Shown here one piece after another: positions 25,346 to 25,913 of a stretch of DNA of 25,913 bases. This DNA comes from Ectocarpus siliculosus (lineage: Eukaryota > Sar > Phaeophyceae > Ectocarpales > Ectocarpaceae), in the NCBI GenBank assembly GCA_000310025.1, contig FN649746.1, forward strand, positions 1,747,483-1,773,395, in the 5' to 3' direction. The translations under genes and the position numbers were made by a program. The notes under the pieces are model-generated. The model had not been told where the DNA came from. It saw nothing but the letters and a program-made list of their open reading frames with translations, and did not search any database. Position 1 is the stretch's first letter. Each line of letters starts with the position of its first letter.

Positions 25346-25913
25346 TGGATGCTGTTGCCTTGTCAATTACAAAAAGCGTTCCAGTCTCCACTCAGAACCT
25401 CCTGATGTCCGTACTGGCCCCACTGATGCGGACGCCATTCCATCGTCACAGGCCAACTGCCCAATAATAGGGTCCTTTCCGCCCTCCAAACTTGTAGAAA
25501 TCAAAGAACAGAAGAAAAAAAATGGATGCTGAAAAGTCCTCCCAACTCGTGCTGTTTTTTCTTTTTCTTGCGTCCCCCGCTTGTGCTGCGAGAGGAGGCG
25601 TGGCATGGGGGGGCCCACAGCTTCGAAGACTGTGCGAGGGAGGCGGCCGCGGGCCGCCCGGGCGGAAGCGGCCGGGGCGGCGGCGGCAGCGGTGGTGGCG
25701 AAGGCCGGCATTGCGGCAGCGAAAGCGTCTGCAGCAGCATCGGCGGCATCGGCGGCCGCGGCGGCGGCGGCGGCGGCCGGTGGAAGATGATGACTAGGGG
25801 ACGGGAGTGAACGGCAGAACCCCCCACACACCGGGACTGCTCTCACTTGTCTTCTAACTTTGTTCCTCGGTGGCGGCGGCGCTTCATGAGCAAGAACCGG
25901 TGGCGTCGCTTCC
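25346..25913. other. Right-edge region, GCC/GGC-rich, coding status unresolved
   Basis: 25373-25460 could hold a further exon of the FNIP-like gene (VPVSTQNLLMSVLAPLMRTP, then stop). 25600-25790 is a GGC/GCC-rich block open in several frames on both strands, encoding Ala-rich or Gly-rich text: plus KAGIAAAKASAAASAASAAA, minus AAAMPAFATTAAAAAPAASA. A plus frame from 25522 starts MDAEKSSQLVLFFLFLASPA, superficially like a signal peptide. None can be preferred. Confidence 0.3.

Overview
The window looks like nuclear DNA of a multicellular stramenopile, most likely a brown alga related to Ectocarpus. This is an inference. It rests on GC-rich genes split by GT-AG introns of roughly 0.15-2 kb, very frequent trinucleotide microsatellites, low-complexity Ala/Gly/Pro-rich exons, and a WP-type FNIP-like repeat protein. 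There are no operons, ribosome binding sites or bacterial features. A 100-N assembly gap lies at 10477-10576, and homopolymer G runs sit at the left edge and on both sides of the gap.

Left half (721-12423, minus strand): one large multi-exon gene for a patatin-like phospholipase of the iPLA2-gamma/PNPLA8 type. Thirteen exons were assembled by hand. Every junction has GT-AG borders and matching reading phase, giving 1122 codons. The N-terminal part is low-complexity, followed by a helical, possibly armadillo-like region and then the catalytic domain with its oxyanion-hole motif, GTSTGG nucleophile motif and DGA motif. Both ends are incomplete: the 3' exons lie beyond or are missing from the left edge, and the first exon is not identified (a weak candidate is at 13275-13433).

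Middle (12.6-20.3 kb): poorly coding. It holds one convincing but orphan plus-strand exon (12694-12840), a 3 x 50 bp tandem repeat, an approximately 1.15 kb element with long diverged inverted repeats (17990-19136) enclosing an internally duplicated reading frame, tRNA-like relics, and several uncertain minus-strand exon candidates.

Right part (20416-25112, plus strand): a five-exon gene encoding about 635 residues, with a disordered Ala/Gly-rich N-terminal half and an array of FNIP-like repeats containing FNQPI and WP motifs. The boundary of the second exon is slightly uncertain, and the gene may continue past 25112.

The introns carry two dispersed repeat families, named here A and B, plus long (GTT/GGT)n arrays and C runs. 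Nearly all of these are oriented the same way relative to the host gene, although the two genes lie on opposite strands. That co-orientation, and the placement of GTT arrays just after 5' splice sites and C runs before 3' splice sites, is the most unusual property of the window.
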